Source: Pseudomonas frederiksbergensis (GTDB lineage: Bacteria; Pseudomonadota; Gammaproteobacteria; Pseudomonadales; Pseudomonadaceae). From it: a stretch of 64,000 nt of DNA. The notes beneath the pieces are model-generated. The model did not search any database and was not told the origin of the DNA. It saw only the letters and a list, made by a program, of their open reading frames with translations. A program made the translations under genes and the position numbers. This document shows, in pieces, positions 37,065 to 47,935 of the stretch. The DNA lies in contig NZ_MOBP01000004.1 of assembly GCF_003732665.1 (NCBI RefSeq), forward strand, positions 62,001-126,000. Direction: 5' to 3'. The number at the start of each line of letters is the position of its first letter. The first letter of the stretch is position 1.

Positions 37065-37850
37065 TCAGAGATCAGCCGGCAGCGGCTCTTTGAGCCAGGT
37101 CTGGGAGTTTTTCTCCAGCGAACCGTCGGTCTTGGCGGTGGCGAGGATCTGGTTGACCTTGTCCAGCAGCGCCGCTTCGTTCTTGTTCACGCCGACATAC
37201 ACCGGCGAATCCTTGAGCTTCACTTTCAACGCTGGAATGCGTTTCGGGTTCTTCTCGCTGATCGCCACCATCACCACGTTGCCGCTGGCGATCAGGTCGA
37301 CCTGGCCGGCGAGGTAGGCGGCGATGGTCGAGTTGTTGTCTTCGAAGCGCTTGATGGTCACGCCTTCGGGGGCGACTTTGGTCAGCTCGATGTCTTCGAT
37401 GGCGCCACGGGTGACGCTGATGGTCTTGCCCTTGAGGTCGTCCAGGGTTTTGATCGCCGCGTCTGGCGGGCCGAACACGGCGAGGTAGAACGGTGCGTAG
37501 GCGCTGGAGAAGTCGATGACTTTCTCCCGCTCAGGGTTCTTGCCGAGGCTGGAAATCACCAGGTCGACCTTGCCGGTGGTCAGGAACGGAATGCGGTTGG
37601 TGCTGTTGACCGGGGTCAGTTCGAGTTTGACCTTGAGCTGGTCGGCCAGCAGTTTGGCGGTGTCGATGTCCAGGCCCCGGGGTTTCATGTCCGGGCCGAC
37701 CGAACCGAACGGCGGGAAGTCCTGGGGCACGGCGACCTTGAGGGTGCCGCGCTTGACCACATCCTCCAGACCGTCGGCGTGGGCGGGTGCCTGGCTCAGC
37801 ATCAGGCTGGCAAACAGGGCTGCGAGGAGGGCGCTGTAACGCTGGGTCAT
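37065..37850 (-). CDS. Amino-acid ABC transporter periplasmic binding protein
   Basis: A 261-residue exported protein. The signal peptide is about 1-25 (ALLAALFASLMLSQAPAHA), followed by the SBP-3 fold: GTLKVAVPQDFPPFGSVGPD, GLDIDTAKLLADQL, NRIPFLTTGKVDLVISSLGKNPERE and the ATPase-independent hinge GKTISVTRGAIEDIELTK. It is the first gene of the operon. The start at 37850 is taken because it gives a proper signal peptide. Divergent from the FadR-type regulator with a palindrome in between. Confidence 0.92.
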   Translation of the reverse strand: MTQRYSALLAALFASLMLSQAPAHADGLEDVVKRGTLKVAVPQDFPPFGSVGPDMKPRGLDIDTAKLLADQLKVKLELTPVNSTNRIPFLTTGKVDLVISSLGKNPEREKVIDFSSAYAPFYLAVFGPPDAAIKTLDDLKGKTISVTRGAIEDIELTKVAPEGVTIKRFEDNNSTIAAYLAGQVDLIASGNVVMVAISEKNPKRIPALKVKLKDSPVYVGVNKNEAALLDKVNQILATAKTDGSLEKNSQTWLKEPLPADL

Positions 37851-37962
37851 GGCAAATCTCCGAATCGACGAGAAGTTTTCTGCGAATCGACAGAGCACGG
37901 CGCATGCCAACATTGTGATTGCGGGGTGGCAGGCCGCGGGTTTGCTGGTGTTGGTCGGTCTT

Positions 37963-37977
37963 ACTGGTCTGAACAGT
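37963..37977. promoter_or_regulatory. Candidate FadR/GntR-type operator
   Basis: ACTGGTCTGAACAGT is an imperfect palindrome (12 of 15 positions symmetric) in the gap between the transporter and its divergent regulator. The core TGGT-CTG-AACA resembles the TGGTNNNACCA sites of FadR-subfamily GntR proteins. Its use by the neighbouring regulator is inferred from position. Confidence 0.5.
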
Positions 37978-38104
37978 CAGCTCCGGTTTCGCACCCCGAT
38001 AGCGCATCGCTGTTGATCGTCGAACCCTGGTGGGGCACGACTTGCCGGGCGCGGCGAATAGCTTTACAACTAGCCGCTTATTGGCCTGGTTCGTCTGGAA
38101 AACC

Positions 38105-38812
38105 ATGAACTCGATCTCTCGCGCCGTACCCGAAGTGGCGCTGCAAGCCATCCGCAAACTGATTACCGAGCAGGGTTTCGGGCCGGGGGATGCCTTGCCC
38201 TCGCAACGGGATTTGGCGGTGCAGTTGGGCGTCAGCCGGGCGTCGTTGCGTGAGGCGTTGTCGTCCTTGAGTGCGCTGGGGGTGATCAGCATTCAGCCGG
38301 GCAAGGGCGTTTTCGTGCAGTCGCCGGTGGAGTTGCCCCGAGGTGATGCGGCGGCGAGCTGGCCGTTCGCGGCCCAGGCCTCGCCACTGGATATCTTCCA
38401 GTTGCGCTATGCCTTGGAAGGCTTCGCGGCGGGGCTGGCGGCGGTGACCTTGAGCACGTTCGAGCTCGATGCCCTGGAAGACAACGTGGCCGCCATGCGC
38501 AACGAATTGAAGGCCGGCGACTTCGATGCCGCAGCGCGACTGGACTTCGAATTTCACCGGCGCATCCTGCTGGCCAGCGGCAATCAGGCGATGTTGAGCA
38601 TCCTGACCGCCAGCGCCGACATCTTTCTGGAGAGCCAGAAGCTACCGTTCATCCGGGCCGAACGGGCCATGGAAACCTGGCAGGAACACCGCAAAATCCT
38701 CCGCGCACTGGCGCGCCGGGCGTCCGGGGCGGCGCAGAAAGCGATGCAGGAACATGTACGCAATGCCGCGCTGCGCACTGGAATTGCCTTCGTCGCTCCC
38801 GCCACGTCTTGA
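38105..38812 (+). CDS. FadR-subfamily GntR transcription regulator
   Basis: A 235-residue regulator. The N-terminal winged helix (about 1-72) has GFGPGDALPSQRDLAVQLGVSRASLREALSSLSALGVISIQPGKGVFV. The C-terminal FCD all-helical ligand domain has D/H metal-type residues: DFDAAARLDFEFHRRILLASGNQAML and EHRKILRALARR. An ATG preceded by GGAAAA is chosen. It is divergent from the amino-acid transporter and is likely its local regulator, sensing a transporter substrate or its breakdown product. Confidence 0.9.
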   Translation: MNSISRAVPEVALQAIRKLITEQGFGPGDALPSQRDLAVQLGVSRASLREALSSLSALGVISIQPGKGVFVQSPVELPRGDAAASWPFAAQASPLDIFQLRYALEGFAAGLAAVTLSTFELDALEDNVAAMRNELKAGDFDAAARLDFEFHRRILLASGNQAMLSILTASADIFLESQKLPFIRAERAMETWQEHRKILRALARRASGAAQKAMQEHVRNAALRTGIAFVAPATS

Positions 38813-38932
38813 CTTGAGCTATACCCAAACTCATGGACCACCATAGCGAGACTCAATCATCTGCACCTTCCTGAACGAGGGAAGGGCGGCTATGATGGGC
38901 CACGTTTTTTTGCTTACAACCTGGAGACTTCC

Positions 38933-39262
38933 ATGAGCAGCGATCTTATCAAACACGTTAGCGACGCTAGCTTCGAGGCCGATGTACTCAAGGCCGAAGG
39001 CGCTGTACTGGTCGACTACTGGGCTGAATGGTGCGGCCCTTGCAAAATGATCGCTCCTGTTCTGGACGAAATCGCTGAGACCTACAAAGGCAAGCTGACC
39101 ATCGCCAAGCTGAACATCGACGAAAACCAGGAAACCCCGGCCAAGCACGGCGTGCGTGGTATCCCGACCCTGATGCTGTTCAAGAACGGCAACGTGGAAG
39201 CGACCAAGGTTGGCGCGTTGTCCAAGTCGCAACTGGCTGCATTCCTCGACGCCAACATCTAA
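38933..39262 (+). CDS. trxA: Thioredoxin 1
   Basis: Cytoplasmic disulfide reductase, 109 residues. The active site is W33-C34-G35-P36-C37, with the conserved D27 region [12 protein letters not shown], and the cis-proline loop is [11 protein letters not shown]. Ribosome site GGAG and ATG at 38933. A perfect terminator follows, and then the leader of rho, the standard order in Pseudomonas. Confidence 0.97.
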   Translation: MSSDLIKHVSDASFEADVLKAEGAVLVDYWAEWCGPCKMIAPVLDEIAETYKGKLTIAKLNIDENQETPAKHGVRGIPTLMLFKNGNVEATKVGALSKSQLAAFLDANI

Positions 39263-39276
39263 GTCGGCGACGTTGT

Positions 39277-39308
39277 AAAAAAAGCCCCGCATATTGCGGG
39301 GCTTTTTG
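39277..39308 (+). terminator. trxA terminator
   Basis: AAAAAAGCCCCGC, loop ATATT, GCGGGGCTTTTT: an eight-bp GC stem with T run on the plus strand, 14 bp after the trxA stop. Confidence 0.93.
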
Positions 39309-39505
39309 CATATTCAGGGCTAGACGCTCCGAAACTCAGGTGGTACATTCGGCCCCGCACTGGTTTCTCCACTGCCCCCTGCTAGCCGTCGCCGACGCAC
39401 TCCTTTTCGAATAAGTACGCGATCCTGTCGCCTTCTCTGCGGCGCGGCCTCATTAAGCCAAAAGCTTAATTTCCCCCCCTCCATAAATGATTACGTCATT
39501 CCTAT
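39309..39505 (+). promoter_or_regulatory. rho leader region
   Basis: No gene. C-rich runs and an inverted repeat ATTAAGC (39452-39458) with GCTTAAT (39464-39470) around CAAAA, followed by TTTCCCCCCCTCC. In enterobacteria rho is autoregulated by attenuation in its leader; the C-rich tract here would suit a Rho loading site, but this is inferred. Confidence 0.45.
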
Positions 39506-40765
<1,260 letters not shown>

Positions 40766-40786
40766 GACGGTTTTCCAACCGCTAAG

Positions 40787-40817
40787 AATGGCGTCCTTCG
40801 GGGCGCCATTTTTTTTG
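40787..40817 (+). terminator. rho terminator
   Basis: AATGGCGTCC, loop TTCG, GGGCGCCATT followed by eight Ts. A stable UUCG-type loop closes the stem. Confidence 0.9.
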
Positions 40818-40914
40818 CAAAAAAAAAGGGGAGGATTGCGACTAGGGTTGGTCAGTACAGAAACGAAATGGGTCGACGAACCCAGAACTTCAATCTGACT
40901 GGCATTTTCTGTTT

Positions 40915-42918
40915 ATGAGCACACTTGCTTATCGAAGGGATATCGACGGCTTGCGGGCAATCGCCGTGATCGCGGTCGTGTTGTTCCATTTTGGCGTTCC
41001 TGGCTTTACCGGCGGCTTTGTCGGTGTCGACGTCTTCTTTGTTATTTCCGGTTACCTGATTACCTCGATCATCTGGAACCAGCGCAAGGTCGGGCGTTTC
41101 AGCTTTGTCGATTTCTGGGCGCGGCGTGCCCGGCGGATCCTGCCGGCGCTGTTTGTGATGATTCTGGCGGTGCTGATGGTGGGCTGGTTCCTGATGGCCC
41201 CCAAGGACTATGAAGAACTGGGGCGCTCGGTGCGCTACCAGGTGATGTTCGTCTCCAACATCCTGTTCATGCGCCAGGATGGCTATTTTGATGTGGCGTC
41301 CGATCTCAAGCCGTTGCTGCACACCTGGTCGCTGGCGGTTGAGGAGCAGTTCTACATCATCTTCCCGCTGTTGCTGACGGTGCTGTCGAGCCGCCTCAAG
41401 CATTGGCGACTGGCGTTGTTCGGGGTGCTGCTGGTTTCGTTCGGGCTCAGCGTCTGGGCCGTGGCGCATCATCCTGAGAAGGCCTTTTTCCTGTTGCCGA
41501 TGCGCGCCTGGGAGTTGCTGGCCGGCGCGATGCTGGCGGTTGCGCCGCGTGGGCAATGGCGTCTCACCGCGACCGGCGCCCAAGCCGTCAGCCTGTTCGG
41601 CTTCGGTCTGATTCTGCTGGCGGTATTTGCCTACGACAAAACCACGCCATTCCCCGGCGCTGCTGCGTTGCTGCCGACCCTCGGCGTGGTGGCGTTGATC
41701 TGGGCCAACGGCCATCGGCAGACCCTGGTCGGTGGGCTGCTGGCCAGTCGTGTGCTGGTCGGCCTCGGCTTGATTTCCTATTCCTGGTACTTGTGGCATT
41801 GGCCGGTGTTTGTCTTCGCCAGCTATGCCAGCGTCGAGGAGCCGGGACTGGTGGATACCGTCGGCTTGATTCTGCTCACGCTGCTGCTCGGCTACCTGTC
41901 ATGGCGCTTCGTCGAGACACCGTTCCGCGAGCGCCGCTTGCTGGCCGGACGCCGGCAGATCCTGATCGCGGCCGGTTGCGGCGTGATCGTCCTCGGATTG
42001 GCCGGTCAAGCGCTGCGCTGGACCGATGGCTTGCCTTCGCGCCTGTCTGATCAAGCCTTGCAATACGCCAAGGGCAAGGAGTGGCGGCCCGAACTGATGC
42101 GCTGCCTGGCCGATGACAAGACTCCTGACGACAAACTCTTTTGTCATTACGGGAAGCTTGCGCCGAGCGCTTCAAAGGCATTGGTCTGGGGTGACAGCCA
42201 TGCCACGGCGCTGATTCCGGTGTTCGATGATGGCGCGCAAAAGCATGGTGTCAGCGTGATTCTCGCCAGTTCCCCCGGCTGCATTCCGGTTGAAGGGCTT
42301 GAACACGATCAGCGATGTGCCCGTTTCAATCGTCGGGTCGAGGGTGCATTGAAGCCGCAAGCGGTGGGCGACGTGGTGTTGGTCGCGCGTTGGAGCCTGT
42401 ATCTGTATGGCGATGTGAAAGGCGATCTTGGGCATGCGTTGCGTGATTCCCATGGCCGATATGACCGCGCCACCGCCGAGCAACGCTTGGCTGATGGCTT
42501 GCAAGCGACCGTTCGGCAACTGCGTGCGGACGGGCATCGCGTCTGGCTGGTCAAGGAGGCACCGCTGCAACCGTTCAGCCCGCCTTATCGCCTGACGCGC
42601 CTGGCGATGTTGCACCGGCCGACGGATAACGTGGGCCTGGCGGTGACCGAACACTTCAAGCGCCAGGCGTTCATTAGCCAGTTGTTCGCGCAAATAGCCG
42701 CGGCCAATTCGGGGGTGAGCGTGGTGGATCCGGCGCCATTGTTGTGTGATGGCGCGGGTCTTTGCCGTGTCGAGCTGGACGGTCATTCGCTGTATACCGA
42801 CGACAATCACCTGTCGGAGATCGGCGCACGGTTCGTGGCGCCGGTGCTTGAGCCGTTGTTCAAGCGCCTGCAAGCCCAGGCAACACTGGGTAATGGCAAC
42901 GTGAATGCGGCGAAGTAA
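40915..42918 (+). CDS. OafA/YrhL-type membrane acyltransferase with SGNH domain
   Basis: A 667-residue protein that likely acetylates a cell-surface sugar such as O-antigen. The N-terminal acyltransferase-3 membrane domain (about 1-360, ten helices) has YRRDIDGLRAIAVIAVVLFHFG with catalytic-type H25 and GVDVFFVISGYLIT. The C-terminal SGNH hydrolase-like domain has G426-D427-S428-H429 and D629/H632 in DDNHLSEIGA, so both parts look active. It starts at ATG 40915, between rho and ubiD as in P. aeruginosa. The target sugar is unknown. Confidence 0.92.
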   Translation: MSTLAYRRDIDGLRAIAVIAVVLFHFGVPGFTGGFVGVDVFFVISGYLITSIIWNQRKVGRFSFVDFWARRARRILPALFVMILAVLMVGWFLMAPKDYEELGRSVRYQVMFVSNILFMRQDGYFDVASDLKPLLHTWSLAVEEQFYIIFPLLLTVLSSRLKHWRLALFGVLLVSFGLSVWAVAHHPEKAFFLLPMRAWELLAGAMLAVAPRGQWRLTATGAQAVSLFGFGLILLAVFAYDKTTPFPGAAALLPTLGVVALIWANGHRQTLVGGLLASRVLVGLGLISYSWYLWHWPVFVFASYASVEEPGLVDTVGLILLTLLLGYLSWRFVETPFRERRLLAGRRQILIAAGCGVIVLGLAGQALRWTDGLPSRLSDQALQYAKGKEWRPELMRCLADDKTPDDKLFCHYGKLAPSASKALVWGDSHATALIPVFDDGAQKHGVSVILASSPGCIPVEGLEHDQRCARFNRRVEGALKPQAVGDVVLVARWSLYLYGDVKGDLGHALRDSHGRYDRATAEQRLADGLQATVRQLRADGHRVWLVKEAPLQPFSPPYRLTRLAMLHRPTDNVGLAVTEHFKRQAFISQLFAQIAAANSGVSVVDPAPLLCDGAGLCRVELDGHSLYTDDNHLSEIGARFVAPVLEPLFKRLQAQATLGNGNVNAAK

Positions 42919-42987
42919 GCAGCGATAAGCTGCCAGCGGCCGGCAGAGCAGGTAGGATGTACGCCTATTTTACGGGTGCCATCATCA

Positions 42988-44454
42988 ATGAAATTCAAGG
43001 ATCTTCGGGATTTCGTGCAGCAGCTTGAGCAGCGCGGAGAGTTGAAACGCATCCAGATCCCCGTCTCTCCAGTGCTGGAGATGACCGAAGTCTGTGATCG
43101 CACGTTGCGAGCCAAAGGCCCGGCGCTGCTGTTCGAGAACCCAACCGGCTATGACATCCCGGTGCTCGGCAACCTGTTCGGCACCCCCGAGCGGGTGGCC
43201 ATGGGCATGGGCGCCGAGGCGGTCAGCGAGCTGCGTGAAATCGGCAAGTTGCTGGCGTTCCTCAAGGAACCCGAGCCGCCGAAGGGCTTGAAGGATGCCT
43301 GGTCCAAGCTGCCGATCTTCCGCAAGATCATCGCCATGGCGCCGAAAGTCGTCAAAGACGCGGTCTGCCAGGAAGTGGTCATCGAAGGCGACGACGTCGA
43401 CCTGGCGATGCTGCCCGTGCAGACCTGCTGGCCCGGCGACGTCGGCCCGCTGATCACCTGGGGCCTGACCGTCACCAAAGGTCCGAACAAGGACCGGCAG
43501 AACCTCGGCATCTACCGCCAGCAAGTGATTGGCCGCAACAAGGTCATCATGCGTTGGTTGAGCCACCGTGGCGGCGCGCTGGATTATCGCGAGTGGTGCG
43601 AGAAGCATCCCGGCCAGCCGTTCCCCGTATCTGTGGCCCTGGGCGCCGACCCGGCGACCATCCTCGGCGCCGTGACGCCGGTGCCGGACAGCCTCTCCGA
43701 ATACGCCTTCGCCGGTCTGCTGCGTGGCAATCGCACCGAGTTGGTGAAGTGCCGTGGCAACGACCTGCAAGTGCCGGCCACTGCCGAAATCATCCTGGAA
43801 GGCGTGATCCATCCGGGCGAGATGGCCGACGAAGGCCCGTACGGCGACCACACCGGTTATTACAACGAAGTCGACAGCTTCCCGGTGTTCACCGTCGAGC
43901 GCATCACCCACCGGATCAAACCGATCTACCACAGCACCTACACCGGCCGTCCACCGGATGAGCCGGCGATTCTCGGTGTGGCGCTGAACGAAGTGTTCGT
44001 GCCGATCCTGCAGAAGCAGTTCCCGGAAATCACCGACTTCTACCTGCCGCCCGAAGGCTGCTCGTACCGCATGGCCATCGTGACCATGAAGAAGTCGTAT
44101 CCGGGCCATGCCAAGCGGGTAATGCTCGGTGTCTGGTCGTTTTTGCGACAGTTCATGTACACCAAGTTCGTTATCGTCACTGACGACGATATCAACGCGC
44201 GAGACTGGAACGACGTGGTCTGGGCCATCACCACGCGCATGGACCCCAAGCGCGACACGGTGATGATCGATAACACGCCGATCGACTACCTCGACTTCGC
44301 CTCGCCGGTGTCCGGCCTGGGCTCGAAGATGGGGCTCGATGCCACGCATAAATGGCCGGGAGAGACCACTCGCGAGTGGGGTCGGGTGATCGTCAAGGAT
44401 GAAGCCGTGACAAAACGGATCGATGCCATCTGGAATCAGTTAGGAATAGATTGA
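42988..44454 (+). CDS. ubiD: UbiD family 4-hydroxy-3-polyprenylbenzoate decarboxylase
   Basis: Decarboxylates the polyprenyl-hydroxybenzoate intermediate of ubiquinone synthesis using prenylated FMN made by UbiX. 488 residues. Family blocks are [32 protein letters not shown] and [13 protein letters not shown], and the prenyl-FMN/Mn site residues lie in IYRQQVIG and [10 protein letters not shown]. The ATG at 42988 is used; a GTG four codons earlier is possible. The stop overlaps the next ATG by one base. Confidence 0.96.
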   Translation: MKFKDLRDFVQQLEQRGELKRIQIPVSPVLEMTEVCDRTLRAKGPALLFENPTGYDIPVLGNLFGTPERVAMGMGAEAVSELREIGKLLAFLKEPEPPKGLKDAWSKLPIFRKIIAMAPKVVKDAVCQEVVIEGDDVDLAMLPVQTCWPGDVGPLITWGLTVTKGPNKDRQNLGIYRQQVIGRNKVIMRWLSHRGGALDYREWCEKHPGQPFPVSVALGADPATILGAVTPVPDSLSEYAFAGLLRGNRTELVKCRGNDLQVPATAEIILEGVIHPGEMADEGPYGDHTGYYNEVDSFPVFTVERITHRIKPIYHSTYTGRPPDEPAILGVALNEVFVPILQKQFPEITDFYLPPEGCSYRMAIVTMKKSYPGHAKRVMLGVWSFLRQFMYTKFVIVTDDDINARDWNDVVWAITTRMDPKRDTVMIDNTPIDYLDFASPVSGLGSKMGLDATHKWPGETTREWGRVIVKDEAVTKRIDAIWNQLGID

Positions 44455-45422
44455 TGCGTGTAACCTTGCAGCCCTCCGGAGCAGTGCTTGAGATATTGCC
44501 CGGCGAGCGGATTCTCGATGGCGCGCGGCGCTTGGGCTATGAATGCCCGCAAAGCTGCCGCAACGGCAATTGCCACGTCTGTGCGGCGTTGCTGGTAGAA
44601 GGCCGGGTTGAACAGGCCGGCAATGTGCGTGACCACGGCGAGTTCTACACTTGCATAGCCGAGCCGCTGGAAGACTGCATCGTGCTGTGGGATGGCGTGC
44701 TCGCGCTGGGAGAACTGCCGGTGCGCAGCTTGTCGTGTCAGGTCATTGAATGCAGGGATGTCGGCGGGGATACCTTTCGGGTCCACCTGCGGGCGCCGGC
44801 CGGCAAGCCGCCGCGCTATCACGCCGGTCAGTATTTGATGATCGAACGCGAAAACGGCGAGAAGTCCGCATTCTCCCTGGCCTCGGCACCCCATGCCGGG
44901 CGCGACCTGGAAATCCATGTGCTGGCGCGCGAAAGCAGTGCGCTCAGCCTGATTGACCAGTTGCAACGCAACGCCATGGTGCGCATCGAGATGCCGTTCG
45001 GCGATACCCACCTGGCTGAGTTGCCGGACGGGCCATTGGTTCTGATTGCCGCCGGCACCGGCATGGGCCAGATCCACAGCCTGATCGAACATTGCCGCGC
45101 CACCGGGTTCAAGCATCCGGTGCATCTGTATTGGGGCGTGCGTCGTCCTGAAGACTTTTATGAGATCGAAGATTGGGACGAATGGCTGAAACTGCCCAAT
45201 CTGTTCCTGCATAAAGTCGTCAGCGATCAATGCGGCTGGGAGGGGCGCTGCGGGATGTTGCATGAGGCGGTGTGCGAGGATTTCCCTGATCTGAAAGCCT
45301 TGCATGTCTACGCCAGCGGTTCTCCGGCGATGGTCTACGGCACGCTGGATGCCTTGGTTGAAGCGGGGATGGATGCTCATCAGATGCGTGCCGACGTATT
45401 CGCTTATGCCCCTCGGTCCTAA
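44454..45422 (+). CDS. Ferredoxin-type flavin reductase (CDP-6-deoxy-glucoseen reductase-like)
   Basis: A 322-residue reductase. An N-terminal [2Fe-2S] domain binds its cluster through C35, C40, C43 and C67. An FNR-like domain follows, with the FAD motif RYHAGQYLMIERE and FSLASAP, the NAD site LVLIAAGTGMGQIHSLIEH and the tail VYASGSPAMVYGTLDALVEAGM. Coupled to ubiD by an overlapping start. It probably passes electrons from NAD(P)H to a partner enzyme; a link to UbiD is suggested only by position. Confidence 0.9.
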   Translation: MRVTLQPSGAVLEILPGERILDGARRLGYECPQSCRNGNCHVCAALLVEGRVEQAGNVRDHGEFYTCIAEPLEDCIVLWDGVLALGELPVRSLSCQVIECRDVGGDTFRVHLRAPAGKPPRYHAGQYLMIERENGEKSAFSLASAPHAGRDLEIHVLARESSALSLIDQLQRNAMVRIEMPFGDTHLAELPDGPLVLIAAGTGMGQIHSLIEHCRATGFKHPVHLYWGVRRPEDFYEIEDWDEWLKLPNLFLHKVVSDQCGWEGRCGMLHEAVCEDFPDLKALHVYASGSPAMVYGTLDALVEAGMDAHQMRADVFAYAPRS

Positions 45423-45497
45423 ATCGTTATAACTCCCTATATAGCCGATCGGTATTTATAGATTTATATAAATGCCGGTAGGTTATATGTCATATGG

Positions 45498-45536
45498 GCA
45501 ATTATTTAAGAACTGTGCCATGGCACTTAAATTGCC
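45498..45536. repeat. Layered inverted repeat in an AT-rich promoter region
   Basis: GGCAAT (45498-45503) pairs with ATTGCC (45531-45536), TTAAG (45506-45510) with CTTAA (45526-45530), and the centre holds a perfect 12-bp palindrome GTGCCATGGCAC (45515-45526). It sits in a 196-bp gap (45423-45618) that is far more AT-rich than the rest of the window. Confidence 0.6.
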
Positions 45537-45618
45537 TTAAAACATATGTGCCTTATTGTTACAGCGGTGCGTTCTATTAAGTAATTCTTTACCCGCGGGG
45601 AGCTGAACGCTATTCGCC

Positions 45619-46290
45619 ATGAGCGCCATTGAATCTGCTTTTTTGAACCTGGCTTACCCTCCGCGCCTCGATTTGGGGCCGCAGCTTACGCACGAACAAT
45701 TGCTCAGCTCGATGCAGGCAACGATGGCGCGCCACAAGGGTGGGCCGGTCTGGCTGTTCGCGTATGGCTCACTGATCTGGCGCCCTGAATGCCCGGCGGT
45801 GGAGCGAGTGCGCGGGCGGGTTCACGGCTACCATCGCGGTTTGTACCTGTGGTCCCACGAACATCGCGGCACCCCGGAAGTGCCGGGCCTGGTGTTTGGC
45901 CTGGATCGCGGCGGTTCTTGCAGCGGTTTTGCCTATCGCCTTCCCGAAGAACAACTTGAAGCCTCGCTCTATGCCTTGTGGCAGCGCGAAATGCCGTTTC
46001 CTTCCTATCGCCCACACTGGCTCAACTGCCGTCTAGAAGACGGAAGTCAGGTTCAGGCATTGGGATTCGTGTTGGAGCGGCACCTGCCCAGCTATGCCGG
46101 GAACTTGCCGGATCACGTGCTGAGCCAAGTGTTCGAAAACGCTTGCGGGCGTTACGGCACCACTCGCGATTATGTCGAGCAGACCGCCAACGCCCTGCGT
46201 AGCCACGCCATGCCAGACCGGAATCTGGAGGCGCGGCTCAAGCGCTGCAAATCAAAGTCGGATCAGGCGATCGCTTCTTCGCGGGTCTGA
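45619..46290 (+). CDS. ChaC-type gamma-glutamylcyclotransferase
   Basis: A 223-residue cytoplasmic protein of the ChaC family that breaks glutathione-type gamma-glutamyl bonds to 5-oxoproline. The substrate loop is [14 protein letters not shown], followed by [18 protein letters not shown] and [40 protein letters not shown], where the E of WQREM is the likely catalytic acid. It is preceded by an AT-rich region with large inverted repeats. The last 28 bases overlap the end of the convergent glpT. Confidence 0.9.
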   Translation: MSAIESAFLNLAYPPRLDLGPQLTHEQLLSSMQATMARHKGGPVWLFAYGSLIWRPECPAVERVRGRVHGYHRGLYLWSHEHRGTPEVPGLVFGLDRGGSCSGFAYRLPEEQLEASLYALWQREMPFPSYRPHWLNCRLEDGSQVQALGFVLERHLPSYAGNLPDHVLSQVFENACGRYGTTRDYVEQTANALRSHAMPDRNLEARLKRCKSKSDQAIASSRV

Positions 46291-47615
46291 CTGGCGCTTT
46301 GTTTGTGCCCCAGCGTGGGAGCCAGGAAGGCCATCGCCAGCAAACAGGCGGCTACCAGCAGGATGAAGCCGCCATCCCAGCCGAAATAGTCCACGGTGTA
46401 GCCCATCAGCGCACTGGCCGCGACTGACCCGCCCAAGTAACCGAACAATCCGGTAAAACCAGCGGCTGTGCCGGCGGCCTTTTTCGGCACCAGTTCCAGC
46501 GCTTGCAAACCCACCAGCATCACCGGACCGTAGATCAGGAAACCGATAGCGAACAGCGAGATCATGTCGATCATCGGGTTGCCCGGCGGGTTCAGCCAGT
46601 AAACGATCGTCGCCACGGTCACCAACGCCATGAACACCATGCCGGTCAGGCCACGGTTGCCACGGAAGACCTTGTCCGACATCCAGCCGCACAGCAGCGT
46701 GCCCGGAATGCCCGCCCACTCGTAAAGGAAATACGCCCACGACGTCTTATCGAAGTCGAAGTGCTTGACCTCTTTGAGGTAAGTCGGCGCCCAGTCCAGG
46801 ATGCCGTAGCGCAGCAAGTAGACGAAGACGTTGGCCAGGGCGATGAACCAGAGCATTTTGTTGCGCAGCACGTATTTGACGAAGATGTCCTTGGCGCTGA
46901 ATTCTTCTTCGTGGCTGGCGTCGTAGCCTTCCGGGTAATCGTTCTTGTACTTCTCGATCGGCGGCAGGCCGGTCGATTGCGGGGTATCGCGCATCACAAT
47001 GAAGGCAAATACCGCGACCAGCAGCGCCACGGCCGCCGGGACGTAGAACTTGCTGTGCCAGTCGTTGAACCAGCCCATCCCGAGAATCGCCAGTGGACCA
47101 ATCAAACCGCCGCCGACGTTATGCGCGGTGTTCCAGACCGACACCACCTGGCCACGTTCTTTCTGCGACCACCAGTGCACCATGGTCCGGCCGCTCGGTG
47201 GCCAGCCCATACCTTGTGCCCAGCCGTTGATGAACAACAGGATGAACATCATCGTCACGCTCGACGTCGCCCAAGGAGCGAAACCGAAAACGAACATGAC
47301 CCCGGCCGACACGATCAGCCCGAAAGGCAGGAAGTAACGCGGGTTGGAGCGGTCGGACACAATGCCCATCAAAAACTTGGACAGACCGTAAGCGATCGCA
47401 ATCGCCGACATGGCCACACCCAGTTGACCCTTTGTGTAGCCCTGGGCGATCAGGTCCGGGAATGCCAGCGTGAAGTTCTTGCGCAGCAAGTAGTAACCCG
47501 CATACCCAATGAAAATCCCGGCGAAGATCTGCCAGCGAAGGCGTTTATAGGTGTCGTCTATTTTTTCTTCAGGCAAGGCAGCCTGGTGTGCGGCAGGTCG
47601 AAAGAAAGCAAACAT
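46263..47615 (-). CDS. glpT: Glycerol-3-phosphate:phosphate antiporter
   Basis: A 450-residue MFS transporter of the inner membrane, twelve helices. It is the GlpT type: [68 protein letters not shown] and [19 protein letters not shown]. The arginine pair for phosphate (R of YYLLRKN, R near DWAPTYL) is present. Starts at ATG 47615 with GGAG upstream. A long upstream region carries a candidate GlpR operator. Confidence 0.95.
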   Translation of the reverse strand: MFAFFRPAAHQAALPEEKIDDTYKRLRWQIFAGIFIGYAGYYLLRKNFTLAFPDLIAQGYTKGQLGVAMSAIAIAYGLSKFLMGIVSDRSNPRYFLPFGLIVSAGVMFVFGFAPWATSSVTMMFILLFINGWAQGMGWPPSGRTMVHWWSQKERGQVVSVWNTAHNVGGGLIGPLAILGMGWFNDWHSKFYVPAAVALLVAVFAFIVMRDTPQSTGLPPIEKYKNDYPEGYDASHEEEFSAKDIFVKYVLRNKMLWFIALANVFVYLLRYGILDWAPTYLKEVKHFDFDKTSWAYFLYEWAGIPGTLLCGWMSDKVFRGNRGLTGMVFMALVTVATIVYWLNPPGNPMIDMISLFAIGFLIYGPVMLVGLQALELVPKKAAGTAAGFTGLFGYLGGSVAASALMGYTVDYFGWDGGFILLVAACLLAMAFLAPTLGHKQSASQTREEAIA

Positions 47616-47935
47616 TCAAGAGCTCCAAATTTCTTGTTTTGACTGCGGATGCGAATGTTACAGTTTCGTTACCGAAAATAGCACCGGTTCGCATTGACCA
47701 AACAGCGGAAATGTTGGAGATCGCGTGTTCCTTTATGAACATGTCGCTCAGGTATAAGTGTAGGGCGGTGTGGGAAAGGTTTACCCGAGGGTCTTCCTGC
47801 GCTGGATCGATCCAAAATAGGACTGGTCTTTGGGAAACGTCCTTCGTTTAAAAGGGAAGTCGTGACGTTCAGCGAATGGCGGGGGTGCTTTAACCTGTAT
47901 CAGGTCGGGAAATTCAGTCGCTAAGGGATGAGTGC
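47616..47935. other. glpT/TonB-C divergent intergenic region
   Basis: 320 bp without a gene. It holds the nested inverted repeat at 47649-47694 close to glpT, then an AT-rich stretch, and AAGGGATGAG as a ribosome site for the plus-strand TonB-C gene. Nothing else could be supported. Confidence 0.6.
47649..47694. promoter_or_regulatory. Candidate GlpR operator, nested inverted repeat
   Basis: Inner palindrome TTTCGTTACCGAAA (47664-47677) sits almost exactly in the centre of an outer repeat ATGCGAA (47649-47655) and TTCGCAT (47688-47694). The TTCG-N4-CGAA core resembles GlpR sites of E. coli and Pseudomonas. It starts 34 bp upstream of glpT. Assignment to GlpR is inferred. Confidence 0.5.

Noticed and set aside
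42976..42987. GTG start four codons upstream for ubiD
   Set aside because: Possible, but the ATG at 42988 matches the usual MKFKDLRDF start of the family.
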